Positions 26,164-34,354 are shown, counted from the stretch's first letter. The stretch is 64,000 nt of DNA from Bradyrhizobium erythrophlei (GCF_900129425.1 NZ_LT670817.1:1550001-1614000); one strand, 5' to 3'. Numbers and translations are program-made. Notes: generated by a model not told the origin, from the letters alone.

Positions 26164-26742
26164 ATGGACTACATGCCATACCAAACGCGCCTCAATTACA
26201 TCGAAGGCTTTGATCGAATGGTGCACGAACGAATTGCCGAGAATTGGCAGCCCTATTTCTTGAACTTTATGTTCAATAATATTCCCGGTAAACGGTCGGC
26301 AAAGAAACAGATTATGGTGGATGCGGTCTTTCGCGTTTACGAGACGCTCATCACGAAGGTCGTGCGCAAACCAAAGTCGCCTTCTTGGAAAGAGTATTGT
26401 CCTTTCTTTATTGGGTGTCCTGATCTTCCCGTCGCCAAGAGCGACAAGGATCTAGCTCGTAATCTGAATGTGAATGATGGGCTTCATTTCAACGGATGCC
26501 TCTTGTTGCCTCCTGAGAATAAATGTCGCCTGAAGGGACATCTTGATGACCACTTTCGTAGCCATCAGGATTTATATTATCGCGATGGATATTCGCTAGA
26601 TCGTCTTCATGCGACCTATATCCACGAGGGATCCATGGTCGATTACGCGCTGAAGCATTTCAAGCGTGGGAATGTCTCTTATGACGACATACTGATCTTG
26701 CCTCGGGTCAGTAGTGAATTGGGCCGGCGCAGTAGGAAGTAG
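26164..26742 (+). CDS. Hypothetical, possible HUH/rolling-circle Rep-like protein, 192 aa
   Basis: The start at 26164 (MDYMPYQT) has GGAGA a few bases upstream; the frame opens earlier at 26125. Two segments recall small replication initiators: HFNGCLLLPP (residues about 104-113), where Reps have a His-hydrophobic-His strand, and a late YALKHFKRG (about 161-169), where Reps have the catalytic Tyr with a following Lys. The second metal His is not evident, so this is a weak structural guess. It is isolated among small element genes. Confidence 0.55.
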   Translation: MDYMPYQTRLNYIEGFDRMVHERIAENWQPYFLNFMFNNIPGKRSAKKQIMVDAVFRVYETLITKVVRKPKSPSWKEYCPFFIGCPDLPVAKSDKDLARNLNVNDGLHFNGCLLLPPENKCRLKGHLDDHFRSHQDLYYRDGYSLDRLHATYIHEGSMVDYALKHFKRGNVSYDDILILPRVSSELGRRSRK

Positions 26743-27096
26743 TCACATTCTGGGCTCCGAGCCCGCCCATCCATATTTCAGGCCATTAGTAGGCATTGCT
26801 ACCGGGCGTATCGAACTGCGTTGGCGGCCAGGAAGCAATTAGACTCAGACTCCTGAATTGATCGTTCGGTTGCAGCTGTTTCTGGTGTCGAGATCACACC
26901 CGGTCTCTCTGGATGAAATTATCGATCCACTTTGACTGACCAACTCCTGCGCCCGAGCATTCAAATCTCGAGATATGATCATTCATATTTTTACGTCCCG
27001 ACGAGTGTTGCTAACCCCGAGGCCGACCGAACTGAACTTGTAAAGTAGCAAGCATGCATGAATGCGATCCCGTAGCAATATGATGGAGATAGGTAA
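26743..27096. other. Spacer containing first copy of a 70-bp upstream repeat
   Basis: The segment 26907-26980 (GGATGAAATTATCGATCC ... CAACTCCTGC ... TCAAATC) recurs in degenerate form at 27450-27520, and each copy lies about 120 bases before a small gene. It is probably a shared promoter or control region. No gene is seen in the rest. Confidence 0.4.
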
Positions 27097-27378
27097 ATGA
27101 CACTTCAGAATAATGATTCATCTAACAATTCCGTCTCATCCCACAGCGACCAGAAATATATCGAATCTAAGCTCGGAGATCCAAGCTATCAAATCCTGGA
27201 TCTTCTGGACAATATGTGGTGCGGGTGTATGGCGAGATATGATGGTGCGTATAACGAAAGCCAGGACATTCCAAAACGGGAGCTTTGGCGGTTAGCAAAA
27301 ATCCTGCAGCAAATGGAGGAGAATGTAACCATCGTTCGTTCTGAATTTGAGCGCCGCCTAAAGGGCGGCTCGCGGTAA
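27097..27378 (+). CDS. Small hypothetical protein, 93 aa
   Basis: A polar N-terminus is followed by a helical segment ending in IVRSEFERRLKGGSR. It contains MWCGCMARYDGAY (residues about 40-52) with two close Cys. There is no signal peptide. RBS GGAGATAGG lies before the ATG. I do not recognise a family. Its upstream region is shared in sequence with that of gene 27650-28033, suggesting common control. Confidence 0.5.
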   Translation: MTLQNNDSSNNSVSSHSDQKYIESKLGDPSYQILDLLDNMWCGCMARYDGAYNESQDIPKRELWRLAKILQQMEENVTIVRSEFERRLKGGSR

Positions 27379-27449
27379 GTAACGTTTCCAAGGGGGCACT
27401 TAGCCGCCTTGGATACTCTAGATATGAGCGCGTTCCTCTGATGGAACGA

Positions 27450-27520
27450 CTCTAGATCAAATTGTCGATCCTCCGTGATCGATCAACTCCTGCTTCTGAG
27501 CAGTCAAATCGCTGGATAGG
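27450..27520. repeat. Second copy of the upstream repeat
   Basis: CTAGATCAAATTGTCGATCC, CAACTCCTGC and GCAGTCAAATC align with 26907-26980. The copies are in the same orientation, each ahead of a small gene. Confidence 0.45.
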
Positions 27521-27649
27521 CCTAAAACAGTCTTTTTTCTTTTTGGCATGATATTGGCCAGTGTTCGTGAGCAGTCTTGTATAGCTGGATACGGCAGCGC
27601 AACCTCCGCCGCTTTGTCACTAATTTCGGACAGAACAACGGAGATTCCG

Positions 27650-28033
27650 ATGAAACTACCACGTATGAGTTCTCTTCACGACCGACAGGGCAAAGTCAGA
27701 CTCTGGCACGACCCGTTTAATGGTCACTTGATTGATCTGCGTGGCTATCCACTCGCGACGGTCGAGGGGGATCGGATACTCGATTTTTGGTGCCGACACG
27801 TTGCCTATTGGAAAAACGCGGTCATTGATATTGATGATACCGTCTTGCTGAAGCGCGGTCACCGTACCGACGTTCCTAAGCTGATGCTTGCGCCGGTGCT
27901 GCGCCCCCCCGAAACGCCGTGGCCCGCGCTGACCACGCCCTGGGGTGTAGATATCGCCTTTATTGAGGCTCTGCGGTTTGCAACTGCCGACCGTTTTCGG
28001 ATTGGCAATCGGTTTGCTACGGAGCAACGCTAA
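27650..28033 (+). CDS. Small hypothetical protein, 127 aa
   Basis: The start at 27650 (MKLPRMSS) is chosen because GGAG lies 7 bases before it; the longer frame to 27548 lacks an RBS. It is a beta-rich cytosolic protein with no recognised domain (LWHDPFNGHLIDLRGYP; RILDFWCRHVAYW). It forms the last + strand gene of the small-gene group of the integrated element. Confidence 0.5.
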   Translation: MKLPRMSSLHDRQGKVRLWHDPFNGHLIDLRGYPLATVEGDRILDFWCRHVAYWKNAVIDIDDTVLLKRGHRTDVPKLMLAPVLRPPETPWPALTTPWGVDIAFIEALRFATADRFRIGNRFATEQR

Positions 28034-28303
28034 TAACGGTAGGGTTTAATTGACTTTCGAGATCTATGCGGCAGATCAGTCATCCGCTCCCGGCAGGCTC
28101 TTGCAGCTAGCACGAATCTCGCCAACCGTTTGGCTACCTTTCATCATAACCTCAGAGTATGTTCCGGACAGTTGAATGCTGTCGCCTCCCGGCTTGCCAA
28201 CGAGCCTCTCCGTGCGTAGTTAGCCCCGGCAAAAAACGGCTATTGGTGCCGTCCCATGAAGGCGAATTGACCGGGGCCACCCGTGTCATGCCCCTGACGA
28301 AAG
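28034..28303. other. Spacer, nothing identified
   Basis: There is no convincing gene. It leads into an HTH-protein remnant at 28304. Confidence 0.3.
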
Positions 28304-28396
28304 ATCGACGTTGTCGAGCTTATGGCTCTTGCGGAAGCCACCGGTTTTGACCCGAGAGATGCCATCAAAAGATTGCTAGTGACGAAGGCTGATTGA
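28304..28396 (+). pseudogene. C-terminal remnant of an XRE-type regulator
   Basis: The translation IDVVELMALAEATGFDPRD then AIKRLLVTKAD and stop matches the usual ending of short XRE regulators that follow their HTH with LAEA.GFDP. No HTH upstream is in frame, so only the tail survives. Confidence 0.45.
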
Positions 28397-28404
28397 CCGA
28401 TCCC

Positions 28405-28734
28405 TCAGTACTCTCCCGCCAGCATAAGCGTGATAATCCGCTCCGTGACGCTTGGGTCGGCTGGATTCGTCGAATGCGATTTCAAATCCTTGGAATAATA
28501 GTCGATCTTAAACATCACGCGATTTCCGTCGAAGTCGAAGACTCCAAAGTCGTGCTCCCCGTATGGATCGTTGGCCGTGCTGAAATCGTCAAAGACCGCA
28601 ATCGTCTGTACAAGTCGGTTGACGGCTTGCGGCCCTAACGCCGCGATACCGGGTGTAATGACGGCACTGCCAGCGAGCAGATGCTGTCGTAGTTCGTCAT
28701 TGAGCGCACGAATCCGTTCCCTGTTCTGAGACAT
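28405..28734 (-). CDS. DUF3768-family protein, 109 aa
   Basis: The protein matches the DUF3768 pattern: IRALNDELRQ at the start, then FDDFSTANDPYGEHDFG (residues about 49-65), and FKIDYYS with a C-terminal NPADPSVTERIITLMLA. The family is frequent on rhizobial plasmids and integrative elements and has no known function. It lies downstream of the 28818-29372 gene and is separated from it by a terminator hairpin, so it is probably its own transcript. Confidence 0.85.
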   Translation of the reverse strand: MSQNRERIRALNDELRQHLLAGSAVITPGIAALGPQAVNRLVQTIAVFDDFSTANDPYGEHDFGVFDFDGNRVMFKIDYYSKDLKSHSTNPADPSVTERIITLMLAGEY

Positions 28735-28781
28735 GGCTATTCCCTTTAAATTTTGAGGATTGAAGCTTGTTTTGAAAAGAA

Positions 28782-28807
28782 GTGGCCCGGGTTTTCAACC
28801 GGGCCAC
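28782..28807 (-). terminator. Terminator of the 28818-29372 gene
   Basis: GTGGCCCGG and CCGGGCCAC flank an 8-base loop. On the minus strand the stem is followed by TTCTTTTC. It is placed 11 bases after the stop codon of the gene to its right. Confidence 0.75.
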
Positions 28808-28817
28808 CGAGATTGAG

Positions 28818-29372
28818 CTAGACGCCGGGATGAATTAGGGCGACTGAATACAGGTGTCGAAAGAAGGTGGGGTATTTCGGATAGTCACGTGCCCGCAAGG
28901 TCAGCTGTTCGTTTTTTCGGTCAATCACAATGGCTGGGTACCACTCCGATGGGGAACTCTCCTCGATTAAAACCAGGTGACCGGGCGCGATAGAATCCCA
29001 ATCCTTCGGCAGAGCCGAGGCCATAGCGGCTTTTGCGTTAGCCAGGGATTTTTGCAGCGCAGTACCGGTGGGCTCTTCTGTGGCCGGTTTGGCGCTCACG
29101 GCGACGATCAGCTGATCATAAAGTTGTTGCTTAATGTAGGGGATCAGCGCCTTGCCTTTACCGTGAATGCGCCCGGCGGGAAGCTTCGTCAGAATTTCCT
29201 CAGCATGGGGAGCCACGATCTCCTCTATGCGCATTTTCGTGGAGGCGGCCGCTTCTTTGGCTGCCTCGGCCTGGCTTTGTGGAAACCGCCCAGCTTGAGG
29301 CTTTCCGGATTGATCCAGTCCAAAGATCACGAACTGACTTTTGATGGTGGTAGTTGATGGATTGGTTTTCAT
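28818..29372 (-). CDS. Hypothetical element protein, 184 aa
   Basis: The start at 29372 (MKTNPST) is taken rather than the frame start at 29417. The middle is Ala/Glu-rich and helical (residues about 28-55: QSQAEAAKEAAASTKM). The last 60 residues look beta-rich (HLVLIEESSPSEWYPAIVI, then LTLRARDYP), like a small SH3-type or KOW-type barrel, which is a guess. Similar proteins sit on rhizobial integrative elements beside DUF3768. Function unknown. Confidence 0.6.
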   Translation of the reverse strand: MKTNPSTTTIKSQFVIFGLDQSGKPQAGRFPQSQAEAAKEAAASTKMRIEEIVAPHAEEILTKLPAGRIHGKGKALIPYIKQQLYDQLIVAVSAKPATEEPTGTALQKSLANAKAAMASALPKDWDSIAPGHLVLIEESSPSEWYPAIVIDRKNEQLTLRARDYPKYPTFFRHLYSVALIHPGV

Positions 29373-29391
29373 TGGTCTCTCCAAAAGAAGA

Positions 29392-29414
29392 GGGGCCCGT
29401 TTTAAGCGGGCCCC
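29392..29414 (-). terminator. Terminator-like hairpin
   Basis: GGGGCCCG and CGGGCCCC enclose TTTTAAG. On the minus strand TCTTCTTTT follows. It closely resembles the hairpin at 28782-28807 in stem and flank and probably ends the transcript of 29606-30565. Confidence 0.65.
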
Positions 29415-29605
29415 CAAGGGTTAGTCTGGTGAATGCAGTTTTTATTTCCGGTCATCTGTATCACGAGTACTCGACAACTTCCTGCATTCCTCCAGCTTCA
29501 CGAATGAGAGCGTTTGCCCTCGCACCGATCTTAGCCTAATGATATCAATATGTTAACAAGTTTAATAGTTCAGTAACGCGAGAAATACTCGAAAATCCGA
29601 AGTTT

Positions 29606-30565
29606 TTACTTACTTCTCAGCGGAATTTTACTGCATATGCCGTGAATTACACAGTATATCTGTTCGCAAGACCTTGAATCATCAATATTGTTGCCGTTGC
29701 AGATGTTCTGTCGATCGGCGGCGCAGTATTGCCAAAGGGCATGCTGAATCAATCTCGGGAAGTTTGCCGGATAAGTCGCGTTGAAGCGACGCGCGTCGAT
29801 TCGAGATGAGGCTTGCCGCAGAATATCTGCGCAGCCGCCGGGCTGATAGCAGCCAGCGCCGTAAGCGTGAGCTGCGCCGAAGTTCTGCAGGATGCCGGTA
29901 CGGTGCATGAAATTATGGACCAGCGTATCGACAGCGATTAGCTGAGTGCCGACTTCAAACCAATGGGGTCGAAGTTTAGGAGCCGCCATCAGAACTTCCG
30001 AAAGCGTCATTGTTAGGACCTTGTCGGAAACTCCAAAGATCTGGCGCATCGGCCCGACCAAAGCTTCCGGCTGCAACCGACTCCTGTCTGGGTCCGTGGA
30101 GGGGATGCTCGATAACTGATTGTCTATCCATTTTGGCAGATTGCGCCGTGCTACGTCCCGGACGAAAAAGTAAAGGCTGTAGGCCGTCTGATTTAGGCGA
30201 CCGTTCCGTAGCCGGTGCGTCGCGACACAGCAGGTGTCGCGGTGTTCAGGCTCAGAACAGCATCCGCTGGTTTTGTCGTATCGGCAATTCTCGTAAGTCC
30301 AATAACTCTGCAATTTCGGGCAGGGCGGTGTTTGGCCCAACAGGCATTCGATCTGCTGCCACGTCACACGGCCATGAGTGTCCATGTAGGATGCCGCAAC
30401 CGCATTGGAGATACCTTGGTAACTGAAGCTGTCCATCATCCAATCGAACAACGCGGGCGTGTCGCCATTTTTGACCGACTTGGCCAAATTGGACGGGTCA
30501 GGGTCCGACTGTATGTCTTCGACGAAGGTGAGGGATGCACTGACGCAGCAAACAGGATCAATCAA
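29606..30565 (-). CDS. Cys-rich helix-hairpin-helix (HhH-GPD-like) protein beside recombinase
   Basis: No close family recognised. Residues about 173-192 (MRQIFGVSDKVLTMTLSEVL) have the shape of the HhH loop of base-excision glycosylases. VDTLVHNFMHRTG (about 212-224) resembles the following strand-helix with the catalytic Asp, here Asp213. Cysteines cluster at residues 82, 94, 102, 103, 112 and 113, with more near 239-246 and the C-terminus, suggesting zinc or an Fe-S site. It lies 77 bp after the tyrosine recombinase gene on the same strand and probably shares its transcript. A DNA-binding helper of recombination, or a glycosylase-like nuclease, is inferred. Confidence 0.6.
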   Translation of the reverse strand: MIDPVCCVSASLTFVEDIQSDPDPSNLAKSVKNGDTPALFDWMMDSFSYQGISNAVAASYMDTHGRVTWQQIECLLGQTPPCPKLQSYWTYENCRYDKTSGCCSEPEHRDTCCVATHRLRNGRLNQTAYSLYFFVRDVARRNLPKWIDNQLSSIPSTDPDRSRLQPEALVGPMRQIFGVSDKVLTMTLSEVLMAAPKLRPHWFEVGTQLIAVDTLVHNFMHRTGILQNFGAAHAYGAGCYQPGGCADILRQASSRIDARRFNATYPANFPRLIQHALWQYCAADRQNICNGNNIDDSRSCEQIYCVIHGICSKIPLRSK

Positions 30566-30642
30566 CGAGACTGCATAATCGAGGGCCTCTTGGTGGCTCG
30601 ATGATCCATAGAAACGCGAAGAACGCCCCGACGTATTTCTGG

Positions 30643-31218
30643 TTAAATGAGAGATACGAGCCTCCTTTGGGCGTCGCTATCACCGTCAATGTAGCGTTGG
30701 GTGGTTTGGATTGATCGGTGACCAGCCAGAAGCTGAACGTCCCGCAAGGATCCGCCTGCTTTGTGGACGAGACGAGCAGCTCGCGTGATGAATGTCCGGC
30801 GACCTGAATGGGACGAACATCCGTCAAGTCCAAGCGTTCGATAGGCTCGCGCAAACCAAACCACGATACTCAAGGGCGTCATTGCTCCGCCTCGTTCGGA
30901 TTTGACGACATTCCCCGAAATCGATGACTTGTCCTTCAAAGCCGCTAGAGCTCTCCGGAGATCGGCATGAATTGGAATATGCCTGCCATGGCCCATTTTT
31001 GCCGCATGATCGCGTAGCTCAATGACCATTCCGATCTCGCGCCCGGGTGTGAGTACCATCTCCCACGTCAAGTTTGCTATTTCCGCTGCGCGCAAGCCTG
31101 CCTTGATCGACAGCAAAATAAGTACGCGATTACGAACTGGATGGCGGGTGGTGTCGGCGAAAAACAATAATTCGTCGATGTGTGCGGCAGAAAGAATCTT
31201 GGCCTGTTTGCCCGACAT
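30643..31218 (-). CDS. Compact tyrosine recombinase, 191 aa
   Basis: Only a catalytic domain is present, as in the smallest Xer-like recombinases and FimB/FimE. All active-site residues are visible: Arg43 (AGLRAAEI), a beta-hairpin Lys near 74, His137/Arg140 (SSHSGRRTF), His167 (LAGHRSI) and Tyr176 (TTQRYIDGD). It should be catalytically competent. Its promoter region (31219-31400) holds a 9+9 inverted repeat that recurs far downstream. The Cys-rich HhH protein gene follows on the same strand. It is not related in length or sequence to the tRNA-Pro integrase. Confidence 0.92.
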   Translation of the reverse strand: MSGKQAKILSAAHIDELLFFADTTRHPVRNRVLILLSIKAGLRAAEIANLTWEMVLTPGREIGMVIELRDHAAKMGHGRHIPIHADLRRALAALKDKSSISGNVVKSERGGAMTPLSIVVWFARAYRTLGLDGCSSHSGRRTFITRAARLVHKAGGSLRDVQLLAGHRSIQTTQRYIDGDSDAQRRLVSLI

Positions 31219-31273
31219 CTCAGCGATTCAAATATTAGTCGCGTAGATTCTAGATCGGTTTCTAGGCGAAGCA

Positions 31274-31402
31274 ACTGGATAATTTCAGCGAAATCAACTG
31301 TATAGGTTTGTATCAAAAGCTTATCAGTCGCCAAGGAACGATTTTCGGCGGGCGACCGCATTGTTAGATATGCGCATTCCTAACAGACCTTATCAGTTTT
31401 GC
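31274..31402. repeat. Repeat array R1, beside the recombinase
   Basis: A degenerate ACTGGATAAT unit (31274) is followed by ACTGTATAG (31297-31305) and, 23 bases on, CTTATCAGT (31320-31328), with CAAAAG between. A second CTTATCAGT lies at 31389-31397. It has the same terminal design as R2 and R3. It lies 56-184 bases before the start of the divergently oriented recombinase. The rest of 31403-31603 shows nothing. Confidence 0.75.
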
Positions 31403-31603
31403 TGGACGCAATTCATCGCCGCGGCGTTGAACCCCAGCTTAAGGCGCGATTTCAACTGCAGTCTTCCGGGAATTTGGCGCCGACTTCCATCATGTAAAGT
31501 AATTAGCGGCCGCAAAGCGCTGCGAGTTTACTCTAGTCTAAGGCGACTTGCCGCGACTAACGGCCGTTTCCAGCCGCGCCGGGGTTGCCATCGTGGGCGA
31601 TCT

Positions 31604-31894
31604 CTAATTCGCCGTGTTACCGATTTTGGTCGGTGACTTTTTCGCCGCGGGAGTCTTTGCTGTGGCCTTGGGCGCGTCAGTGCTGCGCGCGTTGCCCCAC
31701 GGGTCAGCAGGAGTTTTGGCGTCTGGAATCTTTTTCAGCGAATCCTTGTAGGCCTTGTCGGTGGCTTGTTCCTTTTCGATCTGATCGGGTGTCTTTGCGT
31801 CCATCATTTCCTCAAGGGTCTTAGGGGTTTTGCCTTGGGCGTAGGCCGGCCCGGCCAGCATTGCGATCATAGCCGCGGCGCAGATAACTCTCAT
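31604..31894 (-). CDS. Small secreted hypothetical protein, 96 aa
   Basis: The signal peptide MRVICAAAMIAMLAGPAYA, cut after AYA (residue 19), leads to a short Lys/Asp/Pro-rich mature part (TPKTLEEMMDAKTPDQ, then AAKKSPTKIGN). It is probably periplasmic and unstructured. The start at 31894 is chosen for the signal peptide. Similar small exported proteins are scattered in Bradyrhizobium genomes with no known role. Confidence 0.65.
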   Translation of the reverse strand: MRVICAAAMIAMLAGPAYAQGKTPKTLEEMMDAKTPDQIEKEQATDKAYKDSLKKIPDAKTPADPWGNARSTDAPKATAKTPAAKKSPTKIGNTAN

Positions 31895-32118
31895 GCGAAT
31901 ACTCCCCTCGATGCTTCCTGAGTTTTCCAATCAGCCAGTAGCGTGTTGCCTCGGCGCCCGACGGCATGTGCCATTGAAGCGCGGCCTAAGCCGCTAGGCA
32001 ATCGCCATCCGGACGATGAGAGGTGAGGGCGCCGGTTCACGCCGGCGGCTTTTTCTATTGCGACTCTCTTGGTCTCGATCAATATCGCCGTTGTTGATCG
32101 CGCCGCGAGGGTGCTGTC

Positions 32119-32286
32119 ATGAAGATCGTCCTTCGGGTCGTTGGCCCGCTGTTTGTTGCTGTTGGGCTCTTCTGCTTCGCGCAAGGAACAGGATTGCTCA
32201 CATGGCCGCACAATGCTGCAATCGTCGACTACGGCGCGGGCATGGTAGCCGTGGGTTTCGGCCTTGTCTGGTTCGGATGGCAGTAA
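32119..32286 (+). CDS. Small two-helix membrane protein, 55 aa
   Basis: It is too short for usual gene calling, but the frame is clear: MKIVLRVVGPLFVAVGLFCF, then a loop with TWPHNAAIVDYG, then MVAVGFGLVWFGWQ and stop. It has two hydrophobic helices with a polar turn, positive residues at the N-terminus, and aromatic residues at the membrane edge. It is an inner-membrane peptide with no known role. Confidence 0.55.
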   Translation: MKIVLRVVGPLFVAVGLFCFAQGTGLLTWPHNAAIVDYGAGMVAVGFGLVWFGWQ

Positions 32287-32320
32287 GTGGTCGCGCTCGC
32301 CTCGCTTCATGCCGGGCGGC

Positions 32321-32407
32321 CTATGGTGTGCGATACGAGTCAACCGCATGGGCAAGAAATACGCTGGCGCTAAACAAACCGAGAATTGCAGCAACCGCTT
32401 CAATCAT
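32321..32407 (-). CDS. Very small single-helix membrane peptide, 28 aa
   Basis: MIEAVAAILGLFSASVFLAH then AVDSYRTP and stop. It has one hydrophobic helix with a polar C-terminal tail. I recall related 28-30 residue peptides (LGLFS..IFLAHA pattern) in Bradyrhizobium, which is why I list it. No strong RBS is seen. Confidence 0.45.
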   Translation of the reverse strand: MIEAVAAILGLFSASVFLAHAVDSYRTP

Positions 32408-32658
32408 CTGACGCACCCTGATTTCTCTTACCGTTAGAAACCTCTGATAATCGGCCTTTGTTTCACGACCGCTTCGTCGGCCGGTAAAATGGTTTCGTTG
32501 GCCGGCGGCCACATGACCGCTCAGTGACGGCCCCAGCTTGGGGGGAAGCTGAGGCCGTCTTGGGGTTGTGCCGAGGGGCAGAAACGGCACGACTCTGATG
32601 TGGGTTTGCGATCCGCCGCCGCCATTAACTTCTGTGTGAGGGCCTATTCGCCAGTACC

Positions 32659-32880
32659 TCAGGCCAGTGCCGCCAAGCGAGCGCTGGCGAGCCCTGCGCA
32701 GGCGCCGATATCGGCCGGCACTGACAGCCCGCAGAATTCGGACTCACCAACGGGCTTCTTGGCGCTGTCCGGCTTCACGCACAGTCGCTCGGCTATTTGA
32801 GCGCGGGTGAGCCCCTGTTCGTGCAGCTTCAGCGCCCGATCAGCTTTGGAGGACGCGCCCCTTTCCGGAATGCCGTTCAT
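32659..32880 (-). CDS. Small HTH (resolvase-tail-like) protein, 73 aa
   Basis: Residues about 14-40 read ADRALKLHEQGLTRAQIAER then LCVKPDS. This is the helix-turn-helix common at the end of resolvases and invertases and in small orphan regulators. No catalytic domain precedes it. It could be a genuine mini-regulator or the leftover of a resolvase. Confidence 0.5.
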   Translation of the reverse strand: MNGIPERGASSKADRALKLHEQGLTRAQIAERLCVKPDSAKKPVGESEFCGLSVPADIGACAGLASARLAALA

Positions 32881-33119
32881 CCGACCCTCGTCAGTTCATC
32901 GTTGAGGTGCCTTTCCACGTCCCATCGCAGGGCGCCATGCTCGTCTCCTAGTCTCGAATCGTTCATGGGGAATTCTACTGCCCGCCCAGTTGATGCCAAG
33001 GTCAAGCTGGGCTGGCGAAGCACAGCCCTTAAACGCGCCTTGCCGCGGGGGGTCCCGAGGATAACCTTGCTGGTGCCGGCGTAGGTTCGCCTGCCTTCGG
33101 CGGTGAGGCGGCTTTCGCC
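32881..33119. other. Spacer, no gene seen
   Basis: Nothing can be supported between the HTH gene and the IS630 copies. Confidence 0.3.
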
Positions 33120-33498
33120 GACTAGTACCGTTCCGCAGAGATTATGACTCCTTGACGGGATAGGCTTTGCGGAGCTTTTCGCGAGCCTTGGCGATGGTGA
33201 ACATCCACTGGATCCGGGGGGCTTCGGCGTTTCGCCGCTTTTCCCAGGCAGCGACCTCGGTGAGGATCGTTTCCTTGTCGTCGATGCGGCGGTCCAGGCA
33301 TTGGCTGTGCAGGACGCCGATTTCGATTTCCACCATATTCAGCCAGCTGGCATGTTTCGGCGTGTGGTGGAACTGAAGCCGCTTCAGCACCCGGCGAGCC
33401 TCCGGTGCGGGGAAGGCGTCGTAAAGCGCCCCGGCTGAATGGGTGGAGAGGTTGTCCATCACCACCCGGATGATCGGGGCGTCGGGATAGTCGATGTC
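33120..33498 (-). pseudogene. Truncated IS630 copy (3' part of the transposase)
   Basis: This 379-bp stretch is identical to 33499-33877 except for one substitution near 33290 (C here, T at the matching position of the second copy). It encodes the last 100 or so transposase residues (RVVMDNLSTHSAGALYDAF through YPVKES) and the IS end. It breaks off at a CTAG site exactly where the next copy begins. Confidence 0.85.
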
Positions 33499-34354
33499 GA
33501 CTAGTACCGTTCCGCAGAGATTATGACTCCTTGACGGGATAGGCTTTGCGGAGCTTTTCGCGAGCCTTGGCGATGGTGAACATCCACTGGATCCGGGGGG
33601 CTTCGGCGTTTCGCCGCTTTTCCCAGGCAGCGACCTCGGTGAGGATCGTTTCCTTGTCGTCGATGCGGCGGTCTAGGCATTGGCTGTGCAGGACGCCGAT
33701 TTCGATTTCCACCATATTCAGCCAGCTGGCATGTTTCGGCGTGTGGTGGAACTGAAGCCGCTTCAGCACCCGGCGAGCCTCCGGTGCGGGGAAGGCGTCG
33801 TAAAGCGCCCCGGCTGAATGGGTGGAGAGGTTGTCCATCACCACCCGGATGATCGGGGCGTCGGGATAGTCGATGTCGACTAGCTCGCGCATGCACTCGG
33901 CGAAGTCTTGGTTGGTGCGCCGGTCGGTGACCTTCACCCGGCGCCAGGGGCGGTGAGCGTCGAGGAAGACGAACAGATTGACGGTGCCGTTGCGGCGATA
34001 TTCGCAGTCGTAGCGCTCGAGTTGGCCCGGCTTGGCGGGAATGGACTCACGCACCTCACCGATGAGTTGGGTCGGGCTCTCGTCGAAGCAGACCACAGGT
34101 CTTTGGGGATCGGGCGCCTCTGCATAGAGGTCGAGCACATCCTCCATGCGGGCGACGTATTCCCCGTCGACCTTGGGGATGCACCACATGTCTTTGCGCC
34201 AGGGCTTCAGATGGTTCTCCGCCAGCCTTCGACGGACGGTCTCAGAAGATAGCTCTTCATGGTCGGTGAGACACAGAGGCACGCAACAGATCACCGCGCG
34301 GCTACGCGGCGCTTGCTGGTGCCAACTCGAGTTCATGCGCAAGTGTCGAGCCAT
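33499..34354 (-). mobile_element. IS630-family element, 5' part of gene lost
   Basis: The end CTAGTACCGTTCCGCAGAG at 33501 matches the end of the adjacent truncated copy. Near 34354 the sequence passes into unrelated DNA without a recognisable opposite terminus, so one end of the element is missing. It forms a 379-bp direct tandem repeat with 33120-33498. Confidence 0.7.
33521..34354 (-). CDS. IS630-family transposase, N-terminus truncated or replaced
   Basis: The DDE core is intact: VVCFDESP (first Asp), MDNLSTH (second Asp) and HASWLNMVEIEI (Glu). From about residue 32 on it follows the family (DHEELSSETVRRRLAENHL). The first 30 residues (MARHLRMNSSWHQQAPRSRA) do not match, and the usual N-terminal HTH of 70-80 residues is absent, so the gene is very likely inactive. 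Confidence 0.85.
   Translation of the reverse strand: MARHLRMNSSWHQQAPRSRAVICCVPLCLTDHEELSSETVRRRLAENHLKPWRKDMWCIPKVDGEYVARMEDVLDLYAEAPDPQRPVVCFDESPTQLIGEVRESIPAKPGQLERYDCEYRRNGTVNLFVFLDAHRPWRRVKVTDRRTNQDFAECMRELVDIDYPDAPIIRVVMDNLSTHSAGALYDAFPAPEARRVLKRLQFHHTPKHASWLNMVEIEIGVLHSQCLDRRIDDKETILTEVAAWEKRRNAEAPRIQWMFTIAKAREKLRKAYPVKES

Noticed and set aside
22278..31400. Complete conjugative element (ICE) or prophage
   Set aside because: No relaxase, type IV secretion, coupling protein or phage structural genes are seen; only integration, ParB-like and small unknown genes.
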